Positions 45,854 to 58,496 of a DNA stretch of 64,000 nt are shown here, piece after piece; position 1 is the stretch's first letter, and every line of letters starts with the position of its first letter. Origin of the DNA: Auanema rhodensis (lineage: Eukaryota > Nematoda > Chromadorea > Rhabditida > Rhabditidae). The translations under genes and the position numbers were made by a program. The notes under the pieces are model-generated. The model was not told where the DNA came from, made no database searches, and worked only from the letters and a program-made list of their open reading frames with translations. The stretch spans positions 14,337,638 to 14,401,637 of the forward strand of contig OZ059900.1 in assembly GCA_964057225.1 (NCBI GenBank), given 5' to 3'.

Positions 45854-46220
45854 TTGAATTTGCACTTAGAAACTTTCATTGAGAGTGTGAGTTTGAATTA
45901 AAGTAGAAAAATGAAACACTGTCTCTAAGATATCTTGATTTATGGCCTACTTTACTCAAAGAGCTAATTGAAGTTTGGTGTTAGAATGAACAATTGATTA
46001 AAGCTGACGTTTCAATTTTTTTCATCGTAATTGAGATAGAACATTTAAATTAAATGGAAATGTTTAACAATTTAGAAAAAAAACACAAGCTCAAATCATT
46101 TTTGAAAAAACAGAAAGTTTAAAACAACCTTTTTTCTAATAATTATCTTTTTTATCCGACTTTTGGAAAGAAACAAAAATAGCATAACATTCAATAACGA
46201 TGAATCAGAACAAAAACATT

Positions 46221-46292
46221 CTCCCCGGCCGGGAATTGAACCCGGGTCTCGCATGTGACAGACGCGGATACTCACCACTATACTACCGAGGA
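46221..46292 (-). tRNA. tRNA-Asp(GUC) copy 86, consensus
   Basis: Consensus body; GGATTAAG flank. Confidence 0.93.
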
Positions 46293-46658
46293 TTAAGTTT
46301 GCACTTAGAAACTTTCATTAAGAGTGTGAGTTTGAATTATAGTAGAAAAATGAAACACTGTCTCTAAGATATCTTGATTTATGGCCTACTTTACTCAAAG
46401 AGCTAATTGAAGTTTGGTGTTAAAATGAACAATTGATTAAAGCTGACGTTCCGTTTTTTTTCATCGTAATTGAGATAGAACATTTAAATTAAATAGAAAT
46501 GTTTAAAAATTTAGAAAAAAACACAAGCTCAAATCACTTTTGAAAAAACAGAAAGTTTAAAACAACCTTTTTTCTAAAAATTATCGTTTTTATCCGACTT
46601 TTCGAAGAAAACAAAAATAGCATAACATTCAATAACGATGAATCAGAACAAAAACATT

Positions 46659-46730
46659 CTCCCCGGCCGGGAATTGAACCCGGGTCTCGCATGTGACAGA
46701 CGCGGATACTCACCACTATACTACCGAGGA
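46659..46730 (-). tRNA. tRNA-Asp(GUC) copy 87, consensus
   Basis: Consensus body; CTTTTCGAAG marker. Confidence 0.93.
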
Positions 46731-47096
46731 TTGAGTTTGCACTTAGAAACTTTCATTAAGAGTGTGAGTTTGAATTATAGTAGAAAAATGAAACACTGTC
46801 TCTAACATATCTTGATTTATGGCCTACTTTACTCAAAGAGCTAATTGAAGTTTGGTGTTAAAATGAACAATTGATTAAAGCTGACGTTCCGTTTTTTTTC
46901 ATCGTAATTGAGATAGAACATTTAAATTAAATAGAAATGTTTGAAAATTTAGAAAAAAACACAAGCTCAAATCACTTTTGAAAAAACAGAAAGTTTAAAA
47001 CAACCTTTTTTCTAATAATTATCGTTTTTATCCGACTTTTTGAAGAAAACAAAAATAGCATAACATTCAATAACGATGAATCAGAACAAACACATT

Positions 47097-47168
47097 CTCC
47101 CCGGCCGGGAATTGAACCCGGGTCTCGCATGTGACAGACGCGGATACTCACCACTATACTACCGAGGA
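47097..47168 (-). tRNA. tRNA-Asp(GUC) copy 88, consensus, weak stop
   Basis: Body consensus; T5 broken to GTTTG as in copy 24. Confidence 0.9.
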
Positions 47169-47534
47169 TTGAGTTTGCACTTAGAAACTTTCATTAAGAG
47201 TGTGAGTTTGAATTATAGTAGAAAAATGAAACACTGTCTCTAACATATCTTGATTTATGGCCTACTTTACTCAAAGAGCTAATTGAAGTTTGGTGTTAAA
47301 ATGAACAATTGATTAAAGCTGACGTTCCGTTTTTTTTCATCGTAATTGAGATAGAACATTTAAATTAAATAGAAATGTTTGAAAATTTAGAAAAAAACAC
47401 AAGCTCAAATCACTTTTGAAAAAACAGAAAGTTTAAAACAACCTTTTTTCTAATAATTATCGTTTTTATCCGACTTTTTGAAGAAAACAAAAATAGCATA
47501 ACATTCAATAACGATGAATCAGAACAAACACATT

Positions 47535-47606
47535 CTCCCCGGCCGGGAATTGAACCCGGGTCTCGCATGTGACAGACGCGGATACTCACCACTATACTAC
47601 CGAGGA
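47535..47606 (-). tRNA. tRNA-Asp(GUC) copy 89, consensus, weak stop
   Basis: Body consensus; second weak-stop copy in a row. Confidence 0.9.
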
Positions 47607-47972
47607 TTGAGTTTGCACTTAGAAACTTTCATTAAGAGTGTGAGTTTGAATTATAGTAGAAAAATGAAACACTGTCTCTAACATATCTTGATTTATGGCC
47701 TACTTTACTCAAAGAGCTAATTGAAGTTTGGTGTTAAAATGAACAATTGATTAAAGCTGACGTTCCGTTTTTTTTCATCGTAATTGAGATAGAACATTTA
47801 AATTAAATAGAAATGTTTGAAAATTTAGAAAAAAACACAAGCTCAAATCACTTTTGAAAAAACAGAAAGTTTAAAACAACCTTTTTTCTAATAATTATCG
47901 TTTTTATCCGACTTTTTGAAGAAAACAAAAATAGCATAACATTCAATAACGATCAATCAGAACAAAAACATT

Positions 47973-48044
47973 CTCCCCGGCCGGGAATTGAACCCGGGTC
48001 TCGCATGTGACAGACGCGGATACTCACCACTATACTACCGAGGA
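47973..48044 (-). tRNA. tRNA-Asp(GUC) copy 90, consensus
   Basis: Consensus body; GATCAATC marker. Confidence 0.93.
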
Positions 48045-48410
48045 TTGAGTTTGCACTTAGAAACTTTCATTAAGAGTGTGAGTTTGAATTATAGTAGAAA
48101 AATGAAACACTGTCTCTAACATATCTTGATTTATGGCCTATTTTACTCAAAGAGCTAATTGAAGTTTGGTGTTAAAATGAACAATTGATTAAAGCTGACG
48201 TTCCGTTTTTTTTCATCGTAATTGAGATAGAACATTTAAATTAAATGGAAATGTTTAACAATTTAGAAAAAAACACAAGCTCAAATCATTTTTGAAAAAA
48301 CAGAAAGTTTAAAACAACCTTTTTTCTAATAATTATCTTTTTTATCCGACTTTTGGAAAGAAACAAAAATAGCATAACATTCAATAACGATGAATCAGAA
48401 CAAAAACATT

Positions 48411-48482
48411 CTCCCCGGCCGCGAATTGAACCCGGGTCTCGCATGTGACAGTCGCGGATACTCACGACTATACTACCGAGGA
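48411..48482 (-). tRNA. tRNA-Asp copy 91, C62G+G18C+U31A, probable pseudogene
   Basis: Heads a four-monomer block. Confidence 0.72.
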
Positions 48483-48849
48483 TTGAATTTGCACTTAGAA
48501 ACTTTCATTAAGAGTGTGAGTTTGAATTAAAGTAGAAAAATGAGACACTGTCTCTAACATATCTTGATTTATGGCCTACTTTACTCAAAGAGCTAATTGA
48601 AGTTTGGTCTTAAAATGAACAATTGATTAAAGCTGACGTTTCAATTTTTTTCATCGTAATTGAGATAGAACATTTAAATTAAATGGAAATGTTTAACAAT
48701 TTAGAAAAAAAACACAAGCTCAAATCATTTTTGAAAAAACAGAAAGTTTAAAACAACCTTTTTTCTAATAATTATCTTTTTTATCCGACTTTTGGAAAGA
48801 AACAAAAATAGCATAACATTCAATAACGATGAATCAGAACAAAAACATT

Positions 48850-48921
48850 CTCCCCGGCCGGGAATTGAACCCGGGTCTCGCATGTGACAGACGCGGATAC
48901 TCACCACTATACTACCGAGGA
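48850..48921 (-). tRNA. tRNA-Asp(GUC) copy 92, consensus
   Basis: Consensus body; T5 stop 48841-48845. Confidence 0.93.
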
Positions 48922-49288
48922 TTGAATTTGCACTTAGAAACTTTCATTGAGAGTGTGAGTTTGAATTAAAGTAGAAAAATGAAACACTGTCTCTAAGATA
49001 TCTTGATTTATGGCCTACTTTACTCAAAGAGCTAATTGAAGTTTGGTGTTAGAATGAACAATTGATTAAAGCTGACGTTTCAATTTTTTTCATCGTAATT
49101 GAGATAGAACATTTAAATTAAATGGAAATGTTTAACAATTTAGAAAAAAAACACAAGCTCAAATCATTTTTGAAAAAACAGAAAGTTTAAAACAACCTTT
49201 TTTCTAATAATTATCTTTTTTATCCGACTTTTGGAAAGAAACAAAAATAGCATAACATTCAATAACGATGAATCAGAACAAAAACATT

Positions 49289-49360
49289 CTCCCCGGCCGG
49301 GAATTGAACCCGGGTCTCGCATGTGACAGACGCGGATACTCACCACTATACTACCGAGGA
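49289..49360 (-). tRNA. tRNA-Asp(GUC) copy 93, consensus
   Basis: Consensus body; GGATTAAG flank. Confidence 0.93.
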
Positions 49361-49726
49361 TTAAGTTTGCACTTAGAAACTTTCATTAAGAGTGTGAGTT
49401 TGAATTATAGTAGAAAAATGAAACACTGTCTCTAAGATATCTTGATTTATGGCCTACTTTACTCAAAGAGCTAATTGAAGTTTGGTGTTAAAATGAACAA
49501 TTGATTAAAGCTGACGTTCCGTTTTTTTTCATCGTAATTGAGATAGAACATTTAAATTAAATAGAAATGTTTGAAAATTTAGAAAAAAACACAAGCTCAA
49601 ATCACTTTTGAAAAAACAGAAAGTTTAAAACAACCTTTTTTCTAATAATTATCGTTTTTATCCGACTTTTTGAAGAAAACAAAAATAGCATAACATTCAA
49701 TAACGATCAATCAGAACAAAAACATT

Positions 49727-49798
49727 CTCCCCGGCCGGGAATTGAACCCGGGTCTCGCATGTGACAGACGCGGATACTCACCACTATACTACCGAGGA
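49727..49798 (-). tRNA. tRNA-Asp(GUC) copy 94, consensus
   Basis: Consensus body; GATCAATC marker. Confidence 0.93.
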
Positions 49799-50164
49799 TT
49801 GAGTTTGCACTTAGAAACTTTCATTAAGAGTGTGAGTTTGAATTATAGTAGAAAAATGAAACACTGTCTCTAACATATCTTGATTTATGGCCTATTTTAC
49901 TCAAAGAGCTAATTGAAGTTTGGTGTTAAAATGAACAATTGATTAAAGCTGACGTTCCGTTTTTTTTCATCGTAATTGAGATAGAACATTTAAATTAAAT
50001 GGAAATGTTTAACAATTTAGAAAAAAACACAAGCTCAAATCATTTTTGAAAAAACAGAAAGTTTAAAACAACCTTTTTTCTAATAATTATCTTTTTTATC
50101 CGACTTTTGGAAAGAAACAAAAATAGCATAACATTCAATAACGATGAATCAGAACAAAAACATT

Positions 50165-50236
50165 CTCCCCGGCCGCGAATTGAACCCGGGTCTCGCATGT
50201 GACAGTCGCGGATACTCACGACTATACTACCGAGGA
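50165..50236 (-). tRNA. tRNA-Asp copy 95, C62G+G18C+U31A, probable pseudogene
   Basis: Heads a five-monomer block. Confidence 0.72.
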
Positions 50237-50603
50237 TTGAATTTGCACTTAGAAACTTTCATTAAGAGTGTGAGTTTGAATTAAAGTAGAAAAATGAGAC
50301 ACTGTCTCTAACATATCTTGATTTATGGCCTACTTTACTCAAAGAGCTAATTGAAGTTTGGTCTTAAAATGAACAATTGATTAAAGCTGACGTTTCAATT
50401 TTTTTCATCGTAATTGAGATAGAACATTTAAATTAAATGGAAATGTTTAACAATTTAGAAAAAAAACACAAGCTCAAATCATTTTTGAAAAAACAGAAAG
50501 TTTAAAACAACCTTTTTTCTAATAATTATCTTTTTTATCCGACTTTTGGAAAGAAACAAAAATAGCATAACATTCAATAACGATGAATCAGAACAAAAAC
50601 ATT

Positions 50604-50675
50604 CTCCCCGGCCGGGAATTGAACCCGGGTCTCGCATGTGACAGACGCGGATACTCACCACTATACTACCGAGGA
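50604..50675 (-). tRNA. tRNA-Asp(GUC) copy 96, consensus
   Basis: Consensus body; T5 stop 50595-50599. Confidence 0.93.
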
Positions 50676-51042
50676 TTGAATTTGCACTTAGAAACTTTCA
50701 TTGAGAGTGTGAGTTTGAATTAAAGTAGAAAAATGAAACACTGTCTCTAAGATATCTTGATTTATGGCCTACTTTACTCAAAGAGCTAATTGAAGTTTGG
50801 TGTTAGAATGAACAATTGATTAAAGCTGACGTTTCAATTTTTTTCATCGTAATTGAGATAGAACATTTAAATTAAATGGAAATGTTTAACAATTTAGAAA
50901 AAAAACACAAGCTCAAATCATTTTTGAAAAAACAGAAAGTTTAAAACAACCTTTTTTCTAATAATTATCTTTTTTATCCGACTTTTGGAAAGAAACAAAA
51001 ATAGCATAACATTCAATAACGATGAATCAGAACAAAAACATT

Positions 51043-51114
51043 CTCCCCGGCCGGGAATTGAACCCGGGTCTCGCATGTGACAGACGCGGATACTCACCAC
51101 TATACTACCGAGGA
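51043..51114 (-). tRNA. tRNA-Asp(GUC) copy 97, consensus
   Basis: Consensus body; GGATTAAG flank. Confidence 0.93.
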
Positions 51115-51480
51115 TTAAGTTTGCACTTAGAAACTTTCATTAAGAGTGTGAGTTTGAATTATAGTAGAAAAATGAAACACTGTCTCTAAGATATCTTGAT
51201 TTATGGCCTACTTTACTCAAAGAGCTAATTGAAGTTTGGTGTTAAAATGAACAATTGATTAAAGCTGACGTTCCGTTTTTTTTCATCGTAATTGAGATAG
51301 AACATTTAAATTAAATAGAAATGTTTGAAAATTTAGAAAAAAACACAAGCTCAAATCACTTTTGAAAAAACAGAAAGTTTAAAACAACCTTTTTTCTAAT
51401 AATTATCGTTTTTATCCGACTTTTTGAAGAAAACAAAAATAGCATAACATTCAATAACGATGAATCAGAACAAACACATT

Positions 51481-51552
51481 CTCCCCGGCCGGGAATTGAA
51501 CCCGGGTCTCGCATGTGACAGACGCGGATACTCACCACTATACTACCGAGGA
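51481..51552 (-). tRNA. tRNA-Asp(GUC) copy 98, consensus, weak stop
   Basis: Body consensus; terminator broken to GTTTG. Confidence 0.9.
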
Positions 51553-51918
51553 TTGAGTTTGCACTTAGAAACTTTCATTAAGAGTGTGAGTTTGAATTAT
51601 AGTAGAAAAATGAAACACTGTCTCTAACATATCTTGATTTATGGCCTACTTTACTCAAAGAGCTAATTGAAGTTTGGTGTTAAAATGAACAATTGATTAA
51701 AGCTGACGTTCCGTTTTTTTTCATCGTAATTGAGATAGAACATTTAAATTAAATAGAAATGTTTGAAAATTTAGAAAAAAACACAAGCTCAAATCACTTT
51801 TGAAAAAACAGAAAGTTTAAAACAACCTTTTTTCTAATAATTATCGTTTTTATCCGACTTTTTGAAGAAAACAAAAATAGCATAACATTCAATAACGATC
51901 AATCAGAACAAAAACATT

Positions 51919-51990
51919 CTCCCCGGCCGGGAATTGAACCCGGGTCTCGCATGTGACAGACGCGGATACTCACCACTATACTACCGAGGA
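51919..51990 (-). tRNA. tRNA-Asp(GUC) copy 99, consensus
   Basis: Consensus body; last GATCAATC-marked monomer in the window. Confidence 0.93.
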
Positions 51991-52357
51991 TTGAGTTTGC
52001 ACTTAGAAACTTTCATTAAGAGTGTGAGTTTGAATTATAGTAGAAAAATGAAACACTGTCTCTAACATATCTTGATTTATGGCCTATTTTACTCAAAGAG
52101 CTAATTGAAGTTTGGTGTTAAAATGAACAATTGATTAAAGCTGACGTTCCGTTTTTTTTCATCGTAATTGAGATAGAACATTTAAATTAAATGGAAATGT
52201 TTAACAATTTAGAAAAAAAACACAAGCTCAAATCATTTTTGAAAAAACAGAAAGTTTAAAACAACCTTTTTTCTAATAATTATCTTTTTTATCCGACTTT
52301 TGGAAAGAAACAAAAATAGCATAACATTCAATAACGATGAATCAGAACAAAAACATT

Positions 52358-52429
52358 CTCCCCGGCCGCGAATTGAACCCGGGTCTCGCATGTGACAGTC
52401 GCGGATACTCACGACTATACTACCGAGGA
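52358..52429 (-). tRNA. tRNA-Asp copy 100, C62G+G18C+U31A, probable pseudogene
   Basis: Last triple-hit copy in the window. Confidence 0.72.
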
Positions 52430-52796
52430 TTGAATTTGCACTTAGAAACTTTCATTAAGAGTGTGAGTTTGAATTAAAGTAGAAAAATGAGACACTGTCT
52501 CTAACATATCTTGATTTATGGCCTACTTTACTCAAAGAGCTAATTGAAGTTTGGTCTTAAAATGAACAATTGATTAAAGCTGACGTTTCAATTTTTTTCA
52601 TCGTAATTGAGATAGAACATTTAAATTAAATGGAAATGTTTAACAATTTAGAAAAAAAACACAAGCTCAAATCATTTTTGAAAAAACAGAAAGTTTAAAA
52701 CAACCTTTTTTCTAATAATTATCTTTTTTATCCGACTTTTGGAAAGAAACAAAAATAGCATAACATTCAATAACGATGAATCAGAACAAAAACATT

Positions 52797-52868
52797 CTCC
52801 CCGGCCGGGAATTGAACCCGGGTCTCGCATGTGACAGACGCGGATACTCACCACTATACTACCGAGGA
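52797..52868 (-). tRNA. tRNA-Asp(GUC) copy 101, consensus
   Basis: Consensus body; T5 stop 52788-52792. Confidence 0.93.
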
Positions 52869-53235
52869 TTGAATTTGCACTTAGAAACTTTCATTGAGAG
52901 TGTGAGTTTGAATTAAAGTAGAAAAATGAAACACTGTCTCTAAGATATCTTGATTTATGGCCTACTTTACTCAAAGAGCTAATTGAAGTTTGGTGTTAGA
53001 ATGAACAATTGATTAAAGCTGACGTTTCAATTTTTTTCATCGTAATTGAGATAGAACATTTAAATTAAATGGAAATGTTTAACAATTTAGAAAAAAAACA
53101 CAAGCTCAAATCATTTTTGAAAAAACAGAAAGTTTAAAACAACCTTTTTTCTAATAATTATCTTTTTTATCCGACTTTTGGAAAGAAACAAAAATAGCAT
53201 AACATTCAATAACGATGAATCAGAACAAAAACATT

Positions 53236-53307
53236 CTCCCCGGCCGGGAATTGAACCCGGGTCTCGCATGTGACAGACGCGGATACTCACCACTATACTA
53301 CCGAGGA
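53236..53307 (-). tRNA. tRNA-Asp(GUC) copy 102, consensus
   Basis: Consensus body; GGATTAAG flank. Confidence 0.93.
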
Positions 53308-53673
53308 TTAAGTTTGCACTTAGAAACTTTCATTAAGAGTGTGAGTTTGAATTATAGTAGAAAAATGAAACACTGTCTCTAAGATATCTTGATTTATGGC
53401 CTACTTTACTCAAAGAGCTAATTGAAGTTTGGTGTTAAAATGAACAATTGATTAAAGCTGACGTTCCGTTTTTTTTCATCGTAATTGAGATAGAACATTT
53501 AAATTAAATAGAAATGTTTAAAAATTTAGAAAAAAACACAAGCTCAAATCACTTTTGAAAAAACAGAAAGTTTAAAACAACCTTTTTTCTAAAAATTATC
53601 GTTTTTATCCGACTTTTCGAAGAAAACAAAAATAGCATAACATTCAATAACGATGAATCAGAACAAAAACATT

Positions 53674-53745
53674 CTCCCCGGCCGGGAATTGAACCCGGGT
53701 CTCGCATGTGACAGACGCGGATACTCACCACTATACTACCGAGGA
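53674..53745 (-). tRNA. tRNA-Asp(GUC) copy 103, consensus
   Basis: Consensus body; CTTTTCGAAG marker. Confidence 0.93.
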
Positions 53746-54111
53746 TTGAGTTTGCACTTAGAAACTTTCATTAAGAGTGTGAGTTTGAATTATAGTAGAA
53801 AAATGAAACACTGTCTCTAACATATCTTGATTTATGGCCTACTTTACTCAAAGAGCTAATTGAAGTTTGGTGTTAAAATGAACAATTGATTAAAGCTGAC
53901 GTTCCGTTTTTTTTCATCGTAATTGAGATAGAACATTTAAATTAAATAGAAATGTTTGAAAATTTAGAAAAAAACACAAGCTCAAATCACTTTTGAAAAA
54001 ACAGAAAGTTTAAAACAACCTTTTTTCTAATAATTATCGTTTTTATCCGACTTTTTGAAGAAAACAAAAATAGCATAACATTCAATAACGATGAATCAGA
54101 ACAAACACATT

Positions 54112-54183
54112 CTCCCCGGCCGGGAATTGAACCCGGGTCTCGCATGTGACAGACGCGGATACTCACCACTATACTACCGAGGA
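54112..54183 (-). tRNA. tRNA-Asp(GUC) copy 104, consensus, weak stop
   Basis: Body consensus; first of three weak-stop copies in a row. Confidence 0.9.
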
Positions 54184-54549
54184 TTGAGTTTGCACTTAGA
54201 AACTTTCATTAAGAGTGTGAGTTTGAATTATAGTAGAAAAATGAAACACTGTCTCTAACATATCTTGATTTATGGCCTACTTTACTCAAAGAGCTAATTG
54301 AAGTTTGGTGTTAAAATGAACAATTGATTAAAGCTGACGTTCCGTTTTTTTTCATCGTAATTGAGATAGAACATTTAAATTAAATAGAAATGTTTGAAAA
54401 TTTAGAAAAAAACACAAGCTCAAATCACTTTTGAAAAAACAGAAAGTTTAAAACAACCTTTTTTCTAATAATTATCGTTTTTATCCGACTTTTTGAAGAA
54501 AACAAAAATAGCATAACATTCAATAACGATGAATCAGAACAAACACATT

Positions 54550-54621
54550 CTCCCCGGCCGGGAATTGAACCCGGGTCTCGCATGTGACAGACGCGGATAC
54601 TCACCACTATACTACCGAGGA
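54550..54621 (-). tRNA. tRNA-Asp(GUC) copy 105, consensus, weak stop
   Basis: Body consensus; GTTTG instead of T5. Confidence 0.9.
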
Positions 54622-54987
54622 TTGAGTTTGCACTTAGAAACTTTCATTAAGAGTGTGAGTTTGAATTATAGTAGAAAAATGAAACACTGTCTCTAACATA
54701 TCTTGATTTATGGCCTACTTTACTCAAAGAGCTAATTGAAGTTTGGTGTTAAAATGAACAATTGATTAAAGCTGACGTTCCGTTTTTTTTCATCGTAATT
54801 GAGATAGAACATTTAAATTAAATAGAAATGTTTGAAAATTTAGAAAAAAACACAAGCTCAAATCACTTTTGAAAAAACAGAAAGTTTAAAACAACCTTTT
54901 TTCTAATAATTATCGTTTTTATCCGACTTTTTGAAGAAAACAAAAATAGCATAACATTCAATAACGATGAATCAGAACAAACACATT

Positions 54988-55059
54988 CTCCCCGGCCGGG
55001 AATTGAACCCGGGTCTCGCATGTGACAGACGCGGATACTCACCACTATACTACCGAGGA
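54988..55059 (-). tRNA. tRNA-Asp(GUC) copy 106, consensus, weak stop
   Basis: Body consensus; GTTTG instead of T5. Last copy before the monomer types switch. Confidence 0.9.
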
Positions 55060-55426
55060 TTGAGTTTGCACTTAGAAACTTTCATTAAGAGTGTGAGTTT
55101 GAATTATAGTAGAAAAATGAAACACTGTCTCTAACATATCTTGATTTATGGCCTACTTTACTCAAAGAGCTAATTGAAGTTTGGTGTTAAAATGAACAAT
55201 TGATTAACGCTGACGTTTCAATTTTTTTCATCGTAGTTGAGATAGAACATTTAAATTAAATGGAAATGTTTAACAATTTAGAAAAAAAACACAAGCTCAA
55301 ATCACTTTTGAAAAAGCAGAAAGTTTAAAATAACCTTTTTTCTAATAATTATCTTTTTAATTCGACTTTTGGAAGAAAACAAAAATAGCATAACATTCAA
55401 TAACGATGAATCAGAACAAAAACATT

Positions 55427-55498
55427 CTCCCCGGCCGGGAATTGAACCCGGGTCTCGCATGTGACAGACGCGGATACTCACCACTATACTACCGAGGA
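55427..55498 (-). tRNA. tRNA-Asp(GUC) copy 107, consensus
   Basis: Consensus body; monomer type now like 19.6-24.8 kb. T5 stop 55418-55422. Confidence 0.93.
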
Positions 55499-55864
55499 TT
55501 GAATTTGCACTTAGAAACTTTCATTAAGAGTGTGAGTTTGAAATATAGTAGAAAAATGAAACACTGTCTCTAACATATCTTGATTTATGGCCTACTTTAC
55601 TCAAAGAGCTAATTGAAGTTTGGTGTTAAAATGAACAATTGATTAAAGCTGACGTTCCGTTTTTTTTCATCGTAATTGAGATAGAACATTTAAATTAAAT
55701 AGAAATGTTTGAAAATTTAGAAAAAAACACAAGCTCAAATCACTTTTGAAAAAACAGAAAGTTTAAAACAACCTTTTTTCTAATAATTATCGTTTTTATC
55801 CGACTTTTTGAAGAAAACAAAAATAGCATAACATTCAATAACGATGAATCAGAACAAAAACATT

Positions 55865-55936
55865 CTCCCCGGCCGGGAATTGAACCCGGGTCTCGCATGT
55901 GACAGACGCGGATACTCACCACTATACTACCGAGGA
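55865..55936 (-). tRNA. tRNA-Asp(GUC) copy 108, consensus
   Basis: Consensus body; T5 stop 55856-55860. Confidence 0.93.
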
Positions 55937-56303
55937 TTGAATTTGCACTTAGAAACTTTCATTGAGAGTGTGAGTTTGAATTAAAGTAGAAAAATGAAAC
56001 ACTGTCTCTAAGATATCTTGATTTATGGCCTACTTTACTCAAAGAGCTAATTGATGTTTGGTGTTAGAATGAACAATTGATTAACGCTGACGTTTCAATT
56101 TTTTTCATCGTAGTTGAGATAGAACATTTAAATTAAATGGAAATGTTTAACAATTTAGAAAAAAAACACAAGCTCAAATCACTTTTGAAAAAGCAGAAAG
56201 TTTAAAATAACCTTTTTTCTAATAATTATCTTTTTAATTCGACTTTTGGAAGAAAACAAAAATAGCATAACATTCAATAACGATGAATCAGAACAAAAAC
56301 ATT

Positions 56304-56375
56304 CTCCCCGGCCGGGAATTGAACCCGGGTCTCGCATGTGACAGACGCGGATACTCACCACTATACTACCGAGGA
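56304..56375 (-). tRNA. tRNA-Asp(GUC) copy 109, consensus
   Basis: Consensus body; T5 stop 56295-56299. Confidence 0.93.
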
Positions 56376-56742
56376 TTGAATTTGCACTTAGAAACTTTCA
56401 TTAAGAGTGTGAGTTTGAAATATAGTAGAAAAATGAAACACTGTCTCTAACATATATTGATTTATGGCCTACTTTACTCAAAGAGCTAATTGAAGTTTGG
56501 TGTTAAAATGAACAATTGATTAACGCTGACGTTCCGTTTTTTTTCATTGTAATTGAGATAGAATACTTAAATTAAATGGAAATGTTTAACAATTTAGAAA
56601 AAAAACACAAGCTCAAATCACTTTTGAAAAAACAGAAAGTTTAAAATAACCTTTTTTCTAATAATTATCTTTTTAATTCGACTTTTGGAAGAAAACAAAA
56701 ATAGCATAACATTCAATAACGATGAATCAGAACAAAAACATT

Positions 56743-56814
56743 CTCCCCGGCCGGGAATTGAACCCGGGTCTCGCATGTGACAGACGCGGATACTCACCAC
56801 TATACTACCGAGGA
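56743..56814 (-). tRNA. tRNA-Asp(GUC) copy 110, consensus
   Basis: Consensus body; T5 stop 56734-56738. Confidence 0.93.
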
Positions 56815-57180
56815 TTGAATTTGCACTTAGAAACTTTCATTAAGAGTGTGAGTTTGAAATATAGTAGAAAAATGAAACACTGTCTCTAACATATCTTGAT
56901 TTATGGCCTACTTTACTCAAAGAGCTAATTGAAGTTTGGTGTTAAAATGAACAATTGATTAAAGCTGACGTTCCGTTTTTTTTCATCGTAATTGAGATAG
57001 AACATTTAAATTAAATAGAAATGTTTGAAAATTTAGAAAAAAACACAAGCTCAAATCACTTTTGAAAAAACAGAAAGTTTAAAACAACCTTTTTTCTAAT
57101 AATTATCGTTTTTATCCGACTTTTTGAAGAAAACAAAAATAGCATAACATTCAATAACGATGAATCAGAACAAAAACATT

Positions 57181-57252
57181 CTCCCCGGCCGGGAATTGAA
57201 CCCGGGTCTCGCATGTGACAGACGCGGATACTCACCACTATACTACCGAGGA
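57181..57252 (-). tRNA. tRNA-Asp(GUC) copy 111, consensus
   Basis: Consensus body; T5 stop 57172-57176. Confidence 0.93.
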
Positions 57253-57619
57253 TTGAATTTGCACTTAGAAACTTTCATTGAGAGTGTGAGTTTGAATTAA
57301 AGTAGAAAAATGAAACACTGTCTCTAAGATATCTTGATTTATGGCCTACTTTACTCAAAGAGCTAATTGAAGTTTGGTGTTAGAATGAACAATTGATTAA
57401 CGCTGACGTTTCAATTTTTTTCATCGTAGTTGAGATAGAACATTTAAATTAAATGGAAATGTTTAACAATTTAGAAAAAAAACACAAGCTCAAATCACTT
57501 TTGAAAAAGCAGAAAGTTTAAAATAACCTTTTTTCTAATAATTATCTTTTTAATTCGACTTTTGGAAGAAAACAAAAATAGCATAACATTCAATAACGAT
57601 GAATCAGAACAAAAACATT

Positions 57620-57691
57620 CTCCCCGGCCGGGAATTGAACCCGGGTCTCGCATGTGACAGACGCGGATACTCACCACTATACTACCGAGGA
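57620..57691 (-). tRNA. tRNA-Asp(GUC) copy 112, consensus
   Basis: Consensus body; T5 stop 57611-57615. Confidence 0.93.
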
Positions 57692-58058
57692 TTGAATTTG
57701 CACTTAGAAACTTTCATTAAGAGTGTGAGTTTGAAATATAGTAGAAAAATGAAACACTGTCTCTAACATATATTGATTTATGGCCTACTTTACTCAAAGA
57801 GCTAATTGAAGTTTGGTGTTCAAATGAACAATTGATTAACGCTGACGTTCCGTTTTTTTTCATTGTAATTGAGATAGAATACTTAAATTAAATGGAAATG
57901 TTTAACAATTTAGAAAAAAAACACAAGCTCAAATCACTTTTGAAAAAACAGAAAGTTTAAAATAACCTTTTTTCTAATAATTATCTTTTTAATTCGACTT
58001 TTGGAAGAAAACAAAAATAGCATAACATTCAATAACGATGAATCAGAACAAAAACATT

Positions 58059-58130
58059 CTCCCCGGCCGGGAATTGAACCCGGGTCTCGCATGTGACAGA
58101 CGCGGATACTCACCACTATACTACCGAGGA
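58059..58130 (-). tRNA. tRNA-Asp(GUC) copy 113, consensus
   Basis: Consensus body; T5 stop 58050-58054. Confidence 0.93.
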
Positions 58131-58496
58131 TTGAGTTTGCACTTAGAAACTTTCATTAAGAGTGTGAGTTTGAATTATAGTAGAAAAATGAAACACTGTC
58201 TCTAACATATCTTGATTTATGGCCTACTTTACTCAAAGAGCTAATTGAAGTTTGGTGTTAAAATGAACAATTGATTAAAGCTGACGTTCCGTTTTTTTTC
58301 ATCGTAATTGAGATAGAACATTTAAATTAAATAGAAATGTTTGAAAATTTAGAAAAAAACACAAGCTCAAATCACTTTTGAAAAAACAGAAAGTTTAAAA
58401 CAACCTTTTTTCTAATAATTATCGTTTTTATCCGACTTTTTGAAGAAAACAAAAATAGCATAACATTCAATAACGATGAATCAGAACAAAAACATT

